DNA from: Hirsutella rhossiliensis
Lineage: Eukaryota; Ascomycota; Sordariomycetes; Hypocreales; Ophiocordycipitaceae
Direction of reading: 5' to 3'
Assembly (NCBI RefSeq): GCF_020360975.1
Contig: NW_025408669.1
Span: 2,976,001-3,040,000, forward strand
DNA length: 64,000 nucleotides
In this document: piece by piece, positions 42,886 through 54,000 of the stretch
How positions within the stretch are numbered: the stretch's first letter is position 1
Layout: each line of letters starts with the position of its first letter
Made by a program: the position numbers and the translations under genes
The notes under the pieces: generated by a model
The model's database searches: none
Seen by the model: the letters and a program-made list of their open reading frames with translations, nothing else
Told to the model about the DNA's origin: nothing

Positions 42886-43452
42886 ATGGCCACTTGCAAC
42901 ATTTCCGTGGAGTTCTGGTGCGAATTCGGGGCCACGGAGCTCAAGTACAAGCATAGCATCCCGAAGACGCTCGTGACGCAGGTAGGCCAGGCGAGGCCGA
43001 ACGACGAAGCCAGCGCACGGTTCCTACAGTGGATAAGGCCGATCCTACGGGAGCACGAGGCAGCGTGTCGGAAGGCATCAGGGGCGCGCTGCGAGAGCTG
43101 CGGCGGACTCGCAAAGGACATTCTACAGAGCCCGATATCGTACCTACACGCAGAGAGGCCGTTTGTGCTCGTCGTCGTGTCGTCGTTCTGCGGCAAAGAA
43201 GGATGCGAAATCAGGGCGAGGCAGGAAATGCAGGACACGATGGCAGAGACGGGGCAGGCGGGCGGAAACATGGGCGCACAGCAAATGCAAGGGCAGGATC
43301 GGCAGAGCACAGAGGAAGGTCTGCCGGGTGTGCGGAGAGACGGCGGAGCGAGGAGGTGCAGCCGATGCCTGGCGGTCGCGTACTGCAGCAGGCAACACCA
43401 AAAGGAGGACTGGAAGGCGCACAAGAAGGGATGCAAGCCAAAGGCAAGCTAG
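42886..43452 (+). pseudogene. MYND zinc-finger protein carried by Helitron B
   Basis: ATG 42886, 188 codons. Residues 1 to about 130 match copy C (FWCEFGATELKYKHSIPK, QWIRPILREHEAACRK, SPISYLHAERPFVLVVV), a region with extra cysteines (CESCG, FCGKEGCEI). The C-terminal MYND finger is damaged: a 2-bp deletion near 43315 and a 1-bp deletion near 43352, relative to copy C, replace CRVCG by a Leu-Pro-Gly-Val stretch before the frame is restored at RRCSRCLAVAYCSRQHQKEDW...HKKGC. The first CxxC of the finger is therefore lost while length is almost unchanged. MYND fingers bind short proline motifs in partner proteins. Role in the element unknown. Confidence 0.75.
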
Positions 43453-44133
43453 GGAGCTAGGGAGAGGAAGCAAGCAACGCCGCAGAGGCGGGCTTACGGC
43501 CAGCCTCATACGGCCGCTAACCGCCGCAACGGCCTTTGTAGAAACTACCGCCGACTTCAAGAGACAGAACGCCAACCGAGGTCGACGACGGGCCTGCAAG
43601 ACCGCCTCTCCACCCGTCTGAACGGAGAGTCTAACAGTAGTAGCATCGCCGCGACCCTCGTCCCTATGGCTTGCACAACTAAGGAACGGCATATAAGATT
43701 TTACAGTAGAAAACCGTATCCTCCATGTAGAGCAATGACTGATAGGCGAGAAGCAGAGTCGGCTTCCGCAACAAAGACGCCATTTGCCGAGGCGCAACTA
43801 CAGCCCCCTCGTCGCTGCTAAACGCAGCCGAGAGGTGCGGCGGCAAGCTGGCAAGGAGAGAGGAGGGAAAGGAGGGAAGGGAAAGAGAAGGGACGAGGCG
43901 CAACGCTCAGGACATAAACGAGATAACGGAGAACGTCTAGAGGCGGGCACTTTGTAAGAAACGGGTTCGTTAGCTAAAGCTGTCCCTTTAACAAAGGGAC
44001 AAACATTGTAATGTGTAGATTAATAGTAATTTTGCAGCGACAAGTTGCGTTAGGAATAGCATCCCGAAAGGGAAACGGTTCATTTTAGTACAGGCAGGAG
44101 GCGTAAGAGAGCGACGGGTTTATAGCAGGCAAC

Positions 44134-45565
44134 TTATTTCTGCATGCGATACCGGAGAGGGCGAGCGGGCGGGTCGGGGGTGCTCGCTATGATAGAGTCG
44201 AGAGGGCAACCCGGGCTGGCCGTCGGAGCGGGAGCGGGCGGGGCGCCGTCTGGTCGAGACGAAGAAGCAGCTGACGGGGAGAGGAGGAGGGCGGCGGAGC
44301 CGACGGTGTTCGATGACGAGGAAGGCGGCGAATGCTGCAGCTGCAGCAAGCGCGCCTCTTCATGGGCGTATCGGCAAGGGCCGGGTGGGAGCGCTTAGGA
44401 GGCGGCGTGACGGGGTCGAGGGCGATCGGGGCCGACGCCGAGGAAGGGGGGACCGATGCGGCCGAGGCCGGCGCAGCAACGGAGTAAAAGGCGGCGCGGA
44501 TGGAATCGAAGGTAGAGGAGGCGGATTGGGTCTGAGGCCTAAAGGGCGTAGTGAGGGGGGAGGCCGAGGCGGCGGCGGCGGCCGAGGGTCTATCGACAAA
44601 GGTCCAGCTGTCCGGGACGACGATAAAAACGTAATCGCGCTCTGAGCCCGGGGGACAGAGCATAACGCGGTGGTCGAGAATGCCGACGACCTTTCTGGTG
44701 CAGGTAAAGGGGACGCCGGGTATGAAGGAAGAGTTAGGCTTTTCAGCGATTTTCTTGCATAGCACGGCCCAAGGGTTAACGTAGATGGGAAAGATAACAA
44801 AGACCTCGAAGGGGTGGTAGCCCTTAAAGGGAATCCTGTCCGGCAGGCCAGGGGCGATGTAGGTCGTGAGCCGGACGAAGCCGCAGCAGCGGAGCTGGTC
44901 GGGCCCGAGACCGGGCAGGAAGTCTGGACGTAGGAGGTCGAGGCCAGGCCCGGCTACTACGCCATGGAAAGAGACGACGGGAGGCGTAGACGGGAACTGG
45001 CTGCCAGAGGCCAAGAAGCGCGGCAGGACGCTAGGGGGCAAAGTCAGCGGGGCGGTGGGTGAAGAGGCGCATTAAAATGAAAAGGGGAGGGGGGCCCACG
45101 GCTGGTAACCTTGGTCGCGGACGATAAGGGCGGGCACGGTGTAGAGAATAGTATCGTCCGGGCCGGCCTCGAGCCCGTCGCGGCGTTCCACCTCCCAGGA
45201 GAGGGCGTAGGGGTGAACGCGGCCGCTCATAAAGAACCACTGCTCGGACCAGTCGGTATCGACGACCGGCTGGCCGTAGATGGAGAGGTTTAGACTAAAG
45301 AAGAGGGAGGGCCCTAGATCGTCGCCCTCGGCCCGGAGGGTTGCATACTCCGACTCTAGCAGCCACGAGGGCACCGGCAGGAGGACTCGGGCGATGGCTT
45401 CGGCGTTAAGGCCTCTGATGCGGTGCTCGTCCTGGTGGGCAAACCTCGCGGGCAGTCAGGCTGGGCGAAGAACATCATGGACATGTCGCCGCCCGCGCCC
45501 TTGCTAGTGACAAGGGGCTTGCGGAGGTGCGGGGCAGAGCTGTCCGCCGACGGAGACGAAGACAT
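44134..45565 (-). pseudogene. Helitron antisense gene, copy B
   Basis: ATG 45565 (MSSSPSADSSAPHLRKPL). Exon 1 to 45100; donor GTGGGC at 45099; acceptor CCCCCTAG ending at 45031 with CTGAC branch point; exon 2 45030-44134. Splicing joins GYQP to VLPRFLASGS in frame. A 1-bp deletion near 45452 and another near 44356 break the frame relative to copy C. Product of about 455 aa: exon 1 with FFSLNLSIYGQPV and WFFMSGRVHPYALSWEVER; exon 2 with CCGFVRLTTYIAPG, FEVFVIFPIYVNPWAVLCKK, VPFTCTRKVVGIL...VFIVVPDSWTF; then a Pro/Ser/Ala-rich linker and a PARPLRYRMQK end. No domain recognised. Transcribed away from RepHel across a shared region of about 1.67 kb. Confidence 0.68.
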
Positions 45566-47234
45566 GGCGAGGCCGTGTAGTGGACGAGCAACGTTGCCGG
45601 AGCGAAGCTAGAAGCGGCGAGGAATAGGGGCAGGAGTGCTCCCTACCAATATGCCATCTTAAGAGTTTAGTGTAGTAGGGAAGGGCTAATGGCTGTGGTG
45701 TATAAGAGAAGTCGAAGGATCCTAAACGAAGAAGCAACGTAGCGTTAGCGGTAGGCTAAGATAAGGAGCCTAAATAAAGGTCTATAAGATGCGTATACAG
45801 AACAATGCGACAAGAGGAGAAGAGGAAACTTCGAAAGGCGGTCTAGTAAGACGTAGAGGGTTTTAAGACAAGCAGGACGCGCGAAGCTATGTTCGAGGAG
45901 AAGGAGGCAGGCTTATTCGCAACACGTGTAAGACATGGGTTCAAAATTCAGCAGGCGAGCGTCTAGGGGCGTACTGAGGCTTTGACCGACAAGACCTAGA
46001 TGACAAGACGGAAAAGTGTACCATGCAAAGCACAGGCAAGAGGAAGCTGTCTTGGCGACCTACATGTAAGGACCGGCCGAGGCCGTATAGCCCGCCGCTG
46101 AAGGCGGCGGGCAATAGCGGGCGGGCTCGATAGAAAGGCGGCGCCGGTATAATGTAAAGAGCAGCGGCACGCCTGTAGACGTACTAGAGAGCTACGAGTA
46201 AGATATAAGATATATAGACTTTCCTAGAGGATCCTGTACGCACAGGAGGGGTGCCAGTCAGCAAGACAAGTGCAGGATGAATGGCCGAGGCAAGGACTTA
46301 TACGCCGTTATTACACTTACGAGGATTTACGCCGGGAGCCCAGTAGCACCGCAAGTAGGCGGGGCCGAAGAGGGCAGCGCAAGCGAGGAAGACAAGAGGT
46401 CCGCGGGGCCTCGGTAGACCGGTGTCGCGATGAAGCCAGCTAACGGGAGGGCCCAGTCCGGAGCGGGTGACAGGCAAGCCCGGCGCCAGAAGCCCGAGCA
46501 GCGCCGTACACAGGACCAGAGATCCGGCCGATCACAGCAGCGCCGGCACTCGGTCGCGGCGCCTCTCGGAGAGAGCAAGAAGAGGCGTCAAGGGAGGCGC
46601 CTCCGAGGCGAGGGCGGGGAAGACCGCCAGGACTAGGGAAATGGAGGATCAGCGCAGGCCGAGTCGCGCCGTCTCGGCCTCAGGGAAAGGCCAGCGCGCA
46701 CCGAGAGAAATCCGGTCTCTGCCGACGGCGGAGACCGCCGGGCCCTCGCCGCCGCAGACGAGAAGTTCGGACGCTCCACGGGACATTCGGCCCCAGCCGA
46801 CATGGAGGGCCGCCGGTCCTTCACTGCCGTCGAACGGGATAGGTTTGGCTACAGCCTCGGCCGGAAGCAAGGGGCCCGCAGGATACCTGGCCCCAGCCGA
46901 CATGGAGGGCCGCCGGGCCTTCGCCGCCGTCGAGCGGGACTAGCCCGGCCGTAGTCTCGGCCGGAAGCCAGCACGTGCCGCGAGCCATCCAGTCCCGGCC
47001 GGCTAGCAGGGGCGAGGCCCCCGCCACAACTCCCCCCGCAGCCGGGCCGCTTGTTAGCGGCAGAGATAGCGCACCGGCAGGTACGGTCGTAGAGCGAGGT
47101 GAAGGCGTGCGACGGTGATAGCTAACCGGACGCAGGTAGAGCGGCGATAAGACGCCAGGCGAGACGAGCAGAAGAGGAAACGCCATCTTAGTAGTGGGCA
47201 GGCCGGGCGGAAACGCGCCAGGGTGGGTGAAAAG
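45566..47234. promoter_or_regulatory. Divergent intergenic region, Helitron B
   Basis: About 1.67 kb between the starts of the antisense gene and RepHel, without a recognisable gene. It must hold both promoters. The right part (46660-46960) has GC-rich direct repeats: GGCCCCAGCCGACATGGAGG recurs at about 46790 and 46890, each followed by GCCGCCGG and a CGCCGTCGARCGGGA-like block. A GCCCGCCGC...GCGGCGGGC hairpin lies at 46090-46112. Confidence 0.5.
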
Positions 47235-50200
47235 ATGCCGAGACGAAGGGAGCTGCAGGCCGAGGACCTGGCCAGCGCGCTGCGGCACCTCGACGAGGAG
47301 TTCGAGGCGGGCGAGAGGCTGGCCAACGAGCAGACGTGGTGCGCGCCGGTGCCGCGCGAGAGGCAGGTGAGGACGGTGCGGAGGTTCTACCGGGCGTTCC
47401 ACGACGCAGGCACGCTGCCGATCGCGACCTGCACGCTATGCTACCGGAAGCGAGCCAAGGAGGAGCTGAGGGAGACGACGTGGGAGGGGTGGTCGCGGAG
47501 CAGCGTTGCGGGGGGCGGGCGGTCCCGGTTCGGATGCCGAAGCTGCTTCCCGGAGGGCAGGCCGGTGCCGGTCTGCGTAGAGTGCGCGCGATGGGCCGGG
47601 CGCGAGGGGGCGTCGCCGGCCATGCACCTCCACGGGCGGCTCGGCTGCGAGCACGCGTACCCCGACGAGCTGAAGGACCTCACGCCGCTCGAGGAGAAGC
47701 TCATCTCACTCAACTCGTGCTACGGCTTTGTGACGAAGTACAGCATCCCGGGCGGTCAGAGGCAGAGCGTGAGGTACCCGAGGCACGTCAAGGGCCACAT
47801 TACCGTGTTCCCAAACGACGTGCAGGGCCTAGCCGCTAAGGTGCTGCCGCACCCGCTGCTCCGGGTCATGGACGAGATCCACGTCTCGTGGCAGGGTGCC
47901 GAGGCCCGGGCCGCGCGACCTATCGGGCCTGCTGTCGGTAAGGCGGTCGGCGGTGGAGAGGGCGCTAGCCTGGCTCAAGGAGAACAATCCGCTCTACGGC
48001 GAGGTCGAGATCGACGCGGCGGAGATGGCCAGCTGGGGGCGCCGCCGCACGGGTGCCGCCATTGGTGTGCGAGCGGCTAGAGCGAAGCGAGCCGTCGGCG
48101 CGGGAGAGGACGCGGACGGCGCAGGTGGTGCCGCCGTCGGAGCGGGCCATGGACGACGAGGGTGCGGTCGAGATCGAGGAGGTCCTCGCGATGCTGAGGC
48201 AGGGGGCGGGACCCCACCGAGGGGAGCCGTGACGTCGGGCTCACGTGCGAGGACGACGACGGGGACGGCGCTAGGCCCGAAGAGGACGGGGACGTAATCA
48301 ACGAGGTGACGTCTTCCGGCATGTTCCCGTTGGACGGGGCGCCAGAGGTGGCCGATGCTGAGAAGATTCGCTTCGCCCGCGGTGCCGTCGGGCCCGAGGG
48401 AGCGCGCGCCGGCCCGAGGACGTGGGTAGGGACTGCGGCCCGAGAGGCGGAGGGCGATGGCGGCGACGTCGAGCCGCACATACAGGTGCGGCGCGGCGAG
48501 GATTTCGCCGACTCGGCGGACGCCTCCTTCTTCGCAAAGGCCTTTCCGACCCTGTTCCCCTTTGGCTTAGGCGGGCCGAGGCTCGCCGACGAGGACGCCA
48601 CTGGGGAGAGCGCGGGCCCTAGCGTCGGGAACCAGGGCACGCAGGCGGAGCGGGTCGCGGAGGGCCTTATGTCGACGCGGAACATGAAGCTCCAAGCATG
48701 GGCCGACGTCGTGCTGCGGCGCCACGGCGGCCGGTTCGCGACGCACCCCTATCTTCGCCTTCCTCGTCTTTAACATGGGCGTACGGTCTAGGAACCGCCA
48801 GGCCAGCATGCTAGGCGTCACGAGGAAGAACTTCGCAAGGGTCGAGGGCCTGTTAAAGTCGTTAACGGCGCAGAGGCTCGAGGCGGCGAGGGTCGAGCTC
48901 GAGGCCACGGGCAAGACTAGCGACGACGGGGTAAAGGAGCTCCTCCGGTCCCTCTCCGTGTTCGGTTACCGGCAGCCGATGTCGAGGGAGAGCCGCCTCA
49001 GTATGCGGAAGAAGATACTATCCCTCATCATAAGGCACGGGGTGCCGGCCATCTGGTTCACGCTGAACCCGAACGACATTACAAACCTGGTAAAGTTGCG
49101 GCTAGCGGCACACCGCGGCCGCGACCCGGACGAGGCCGAGGCCTTCCTACGAGACCTAGGGACCGCGTATAAGCGGACGCGGCTGGCCATATCGGACCCG
49201 ATGAGCTCGGCCGTCTTCTTCCACCGGGAGATGACGCTCTTCTTCGAGCACTACGTCAACGTCGAGGAGGAGTCGGTGTTCGGCCACGTCGGCGCGTACT
49301 ACGGCGCGGTTGAGACGAACGAGCGAGGCGCTCTCCACATCCACGGGCTCCTCTGGCTAAGGGGCAATGCTGGCCTCGGCGAGGCGCTCGCCGGCCCCGA
49401 TACGGAGGAGCAGGCGGCGTACCGGGATCGCATCGTCCGCTACGTAGACAGCGTCTTCTCCGAGGTAAGGCGGCCGCCTTAAGACGCCCCCACCCTCCCC
49501 AAACCCCAAGCCCTATCCGAGGCAGGCCGAAGGGCCCGAGCTAAACCGAGGCGGCAGGAGCTAGACGCAGAAGGTTACTGCGCCGTGCAAGCGGAGCGGT
49601 CGGCCACGGCGGACATATCGTCGCGGCTCGACGACGTCGCGCGCTTCACGGACACCTTCGACGAGGAGGCCAACTTCTGCGCCGGCGCGACGCAGATCCA
49701 CACGCATAGCGCGACCTGCGTAAAATAGTCGCTCGGCGCGGGGGCGCGGAAGGGGACCTGTGCCGGTTCAAGGCGCCGTGGAGGCTGGTGGAGAGGACGG
49801 CGCTGACGGCGGACGGGGTGCTCGAGATCCGGCGGACGCATAGCATGGTGAACCGGTGGAACCGGGCGATGGCAGTAGGGCTACGGCACAACCACGACAT
49901 CTCGTTCATCGCGACGCAGCGCAAGACCATGGCCCTAATCTACTACATTACCAACTATGCGACGAAGGTAGAGGACCCCGTGTGGAAGCGTGTGGCCGCC
50001 GCGGCCGAGTTCCTCCCCGCGCTAGAGCCGACGGGAGAGGGCAACGGAAGTGGCGCCGACCGCGACGCCGGCCGATGGGGCGGGGCCGAAGGGGTGGCGA
50101 CGGCGGCGGACCCCATGGGGAACAAGACGAGAACGTTCCTGCTCAAGGCGGCGAACCGAGTATTTACGGAGCGGCCGCTGTCGCAGGTCGAGGTGATCGC

Positions 50201-53200
50201 GCACCTCCTAGGGTACCCGGCAGAATTTAGCAGCAGCTCGGCGTGGGCGTACGTGAACGCGAACCAGCTCTACTGGGCCGTCTTCCGCCGGTGGCGGCAC
50301 CTCCGACGGGCGAGCGGCGCGGAGGCGACGGGCGACGCGCCGGACGAGACGGTCGTCGTCGAGGAGGCCGGCCCGAGGATCCCCCTCGTCGAGGCCTACC
50401 GGCACAGGGGCGAGCTCCTGCGGGGCCTCTGCCTTTATGACTACGCATCGCTCGTAAGGCTAAAGCGAAACGGCCGCGGTGCCGACGGTGGTGACGGGCT
50501 GGGGCGAGGTACCCTTCGCGGAGAGCTGGGCGTCGGGGAAGGGCTGGGTGCAGGCGCTTAGGCGGCCGGGTAGCGGGGCGACCGTATGCCTCGACGGATA
50601 CCTCAGCAAGGAGTTTAGCGAGGGAGACGACGAGTCGTGCCACCGAAGGTGCGCACCATAAGACGGGAGCGCCCAAGGGAAGGCAGCGCGGCTAGGGGCA
50701 TCGGCTAACAGCGCCTAGGGCGGCGGTACAGCACCTGGCCCTATTCGTGCCGTGGGAGTCCTTCCTCGGCGAGGAGGCAGGCGACATCGACGACATCTGG
50801 GCGCGGGCGCGGAGTCGCTGGCGCCGAGGGTCGCGCGGCTCGCAGACAACGTGCAGCTCCTCCGGCGGTCGGCGGAGGACGCGAAGCGCGACGCCAAGCA
50901 GTGGGCCGCCACGGCCGAGGAGGGCGGTACGACGGTGCCGCAGGCCGGCGACGAAGGCAGGGGGCGGCCGAGGGGCGAGGAGGCGTACCGCGCCGGCGGG
51001 GCGGGCGACGCGGCCCGGCTCATCGACGTCGTCCGGAATGCCGCCGGCGCGGGACAAGTCACGGCGCAGTCAACAGAGCTGCTAGCGATGACGCAGCAGC
51101 TCTGCCGGTTCCAGCAGTCGGCGCTGGGGTCGGCGGCCGAGCTCGCGGCGACGGTAGTGGCGGAGGAGAGGGCAGGCAGGCGGGTGAACCTACCGGGCTC
51201 GGAGCTCTCGGGGGCGGCGCTGCCACGGCAAGAAGAGGTGCGGGCCATCAAGTCGCAGCAGAGGAGCGCGGCGCGGGAGCGGGAGCGAGCCATCCAGGGC
51301 ATCCAGGGCGGCGGGGCGGCGGCGGGCGTCGGGGCCGACCGCGGCGCGGCTCTTCGCGGGGTGATGGGGGGCTTCGGCGAGGACGACATGGACGTAACGG
51401 CGGCCGACGGCGACGTAGACGCTGGCACGGCGGCGGGGATGCGCGTGCGGCTCGGCCCGTCGAGCTCGTTCGTCGCCGCCGGCAGGGAGCTGGCGGGGCA
51501 GCTAACGCTCAACGAGAAGCAGGCCATCGCTCTCCTAATCGTATGCCGGCAGCTCGACCGAATCCGGCAGCTCGACCGAATCCGGCAGGGCGACGACGCA
51601 GGCGGCGATGGCGGCGGCCAGCTCTGCCTGTTCATCGGCGGCGAGGGCGGCACCGGCAAGTCGCGCGTCATCGAGGCGCTCGTCGAGCTGCTCGCCCGGA
51701 GGGACCTATCGAGCCGGCTGCTGGTGACGGCGACGTCGGGCACGGCGGCAGCACGGATCAACGGCATCACACTACACTCGGCCTGCGGCCTTACGGTCGG
51801 CCAGGGCGGCCGGGCGGGAGGGGCGACGAGGGACGTAGACGGCGTACGGCTGCCGGGCCAGGGCGAGCGCTTCGTCGACGGCCGGTCGCGGATGGACTGG
51901 CAGGAGAAGGAGGTGCTGGTGATCGACGAGGTCAGCATGCTCGGGGCGCGGACGCTGCACGCCGCCAACGAGCAGCTGTGCAGGCTGCGGGGGTCGGCGC
52001 GAGACTTCGGCGGCATCCCGGTGGTGATCTTCTGCGGCGACTTCCACCAGTTCCGGCCGGTGCAGGAGCGGTCGATCCTGCTGCCGAGCGCGGCGGTGGC
52101 GTGGGACGAGGACGGGGCGTTCGCGGCCGAGCAGCGGCGGCAGCACGACAAGGCGCACGCGCTGTGGCGGCGGTTCACGACGGTCGTCATGCTGGACGAG
52201 CAGATGCGGCCGCCGGCGACCCGAGCTGCGGCGGCTGCTCGGGCGCATCCGCCGGGAGCAGGACCGGTCGGACCTAGAGCTGCTCAACTCGAGGTGCCAC
52301 CGGCCGGGCAGGCGGATCCCGTGGGAGACGGGCCTGACGGTGGTCACGCCGCTCAACCGGAACCGCTGGAACCTCAACCTAGAGGCGGCGCTCGCGTTCC
52401 GGGCGCGGCGGCGGACGGCGGCGCGCGTCTTCCTGTCCGAGCACAAGTGGAGGGAGGGCCTGCCGACGGAGGAGGAGGCGTTGCTAATGCTGGGCCAGGG
52501 CGACGATAGCGCGACGCCGGTCCCGGCCGTCTTCGTCTTCGTGCCCGGCATGCCGGTCGTCGTGAACCAGAACACGCACCAGGGGCTGAAGCTAGTGAAC
52601 GGCGCCGGGTACACGGCGGTAGACGTCATCCCCGACCGGCCTTCCCGGCCACCGGGTCTCGGCCGAGCTGACGATGCACTTCGGCCGCCGGCGGGCATCG
52701 TGCTGGCTTCGGAGACGACGAGGACTTCCACTTCGTCGGGATGCCGGCCGGGACGATCCTGCTGACGCCCATCGGCGTCAAGATCACGGCGCAGCGGAAG
52801 CGGCCGTGGCAGCGCAACGACGTCAGCCGGAGGGCCTGCCGTGCGCGGCGGCCTTCGCCTGCACCGACTACAAGGTGCAGGGCGGGACGCTGGAGCGCGT
52901 GGCGCTGGAGCTGCGGGGGCGAGGATGACGACGGTCGAGGGAGGGCGGTGCCGTCGCCGTGCGACCCGTACAGCCTGTACGTGCAGCTGTCGCGGTGCCC
53001 GACGCTCGACGGCATCATGCTCGTATCGGAGGTGCGGAGCGGGATCTAGTCGGGAACCGGGTGCCCGAGGAGATGACGGCAGCGCAGGCCCGGCTAGAGG
53101 AGCTTAGCAGGCAGACGACGCAGGAGGCGGCCGACTGGCTCCGCGGTAACGCGGGCGGCGTAGGCGTCTCGCTCGCAGCGGAGGAGATCCTGCCCTTAGG

Positions 53201-53261
53201 ACGACTACCTAGCACACAATCAGGGGCGGAGAAAGCAAAATTATGGGAAGGCGCAACGTAG
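47235..53261 (+). pseudogene. Helitron RepHel, copy B (HUH Rep plus PIF1 helicase)
   Basis: ATG 47235 (MPRRRELQAEDLA). About 1,950 codons when the two introns are removed: 49465-49557 (GTAAGG...GGCAG, 93 bp) and 50649-50718 (GTGCGC...CCTAG, 70 bp, CTAAC branch). Domains: Cys pairs TCTLC, CRSC, CVEC; DUF6570-like (LTPLEEKLISLNSCYGFV...DEIHVSWQG); Rep (FGYRQPMSRES, FTLNPNDITN, HIHGLLWL, IYYITNYATK); PIF1 helicase (GGEGGTGKS at 51636-51662, VIDEVSM, CGDFHQFRPVQ, TDYKVQGG, YVQLSRCP). An 18-bp tandem duplication lies near 51552-51587. TAG at 49727-49729 replaces the Tyr codon of copy C. Frame breaks near 47904, 48045, 48205, 48753, 49740, 50810, 52215, 52640, 52720 and 52835 are mostly G/C-run length changes. 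Confidence 0.85.
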
Positions 53262-53734
53262 AGAGATAGAAATAAGAGCAACAATCTCAAGGTAGTTAAT
53301 GGACATCGACGGGTGCGTGTCTAATATAGACGGACCGCAAAGGCGGAGATTTAGACTTCACAGGCCAGCCGGCTCTAGGCTAGCGGGCTTGCCGTAGCTA
53401 CCGACGTAAAAGGAGCACAGGTCAAGGGCCAGGAGGGGGGCAAAGAGGAAAAGGGCGTATTCCGGGCGAGCTTGAAAGAAAGGGCCAGGAAAGAAGACGG
53501 GCTTCAAGGAAAGAGGGCAAAAAGGGGCGGCGACGAGGGCGGTGAGGTTGTATTTTTAAACCAATCTGAAGAGAGCAAGCCGACGAATTAGAGGACGGCA
53601 GCCGACGAATCAGAGGGCGGCATTTAGGGGGGGGGAAATTGATGGCGGCGTTTTTTTTTCTTTCTCCCCGGGGAGGAACCAGAAGAACCTTTTCGTCACT
53701 AACGTTCCTCAAGGCACTAACGTTCCTCAAGGCA
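53262..53734 (+). repeat. 3' terminal region of Helitron B
   Basis: Non-coding. Contains CCGACGAATYAGAGG twice (53579 and 53604), a G9 and a T9 run, then the terminal motif. At the junction with copy C the stretch ACTAACGTTCCTCAAGGC is present twice in tandem (53698-53716 and 53716-53733). Confidence 0.7.
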
Positions 53735-53915
53735 CAAGACGAAGACAGAGGGCGAGAGCAAAGAACGCAAGCAGGCGGTAGCGCCAGGAACTAATGCATG
53801 CAAGAAGGTAGGCAAATAAATCGGCCATTCGGGCACCATCCCGCAGCGGGAAGAGGGAGAAAGCAAGAAGGCAAATACAGCGATGATAACGGTTGCGGGG
53901 TAAGAGAGAAGGGAG

Positions 53916-53922
53916 TATAAGA
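53916..53922 (+). promoter_or_regulatory. TATA-like box of MYND gene C
   Basis: TATAAGA 85 bp upstream of ATG 54001, matching the one at 42796. Confidence 0.45.
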
Positions 53923-54000
53923 GAGGCACCAAGGCACGAATAGGAGAGCAGAAGCGTCTACCCTAGCTACCGATCGAGCAGTTAGGAAAACAACTACAGC

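Larger units (their letters stand above)
42533..53734 (+). mobile_element. Helitron copy B
   Basis: About 11.2 kb, GC-rich. Left end with hairpin GCAACCC/GGGTTGC (42547-42565) and CCTTGAGGAACGAA (42574-42587). Right end with CGTTCCTCAAGG twice (53703-53714 and 53721-53732). Contents in order: MYND-finger gene (+), antisense two-exon gene (-), divergent intergenic region with repeats, RepHel (+), and about 450 bp of right end with poly-T (53651-53659). It is followed directly, head to tail, by copy C. Identity to copy C is very high. Most differences are single-base length changes in G or C runs. Confidence 0.85.

Noticed and set aside
44187..45041. Antisense gene B as an independent 284-codon gene
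   Set aside because: It is exon 2 of a spliced gene plus a frameshifted tail. The intron at 45031-45099 joins it to exon 1, and the true end is at 44134.
50715..52190. Long open frame on the minus strand opposite the helicase (491 codons)
   Set aside because: It is a shadow of the GC-rich helicase coding sequence. The + strand holds the PIF1 motifs and the minus product is Ser/Ala/Pro low-complexity.
50901..52277. 458-codon + frame overlapping RepHel B
   Set aside because: Gly/Arg/Ala-rich out-of-frame translation of the same segment, caused by high GC at third positions.
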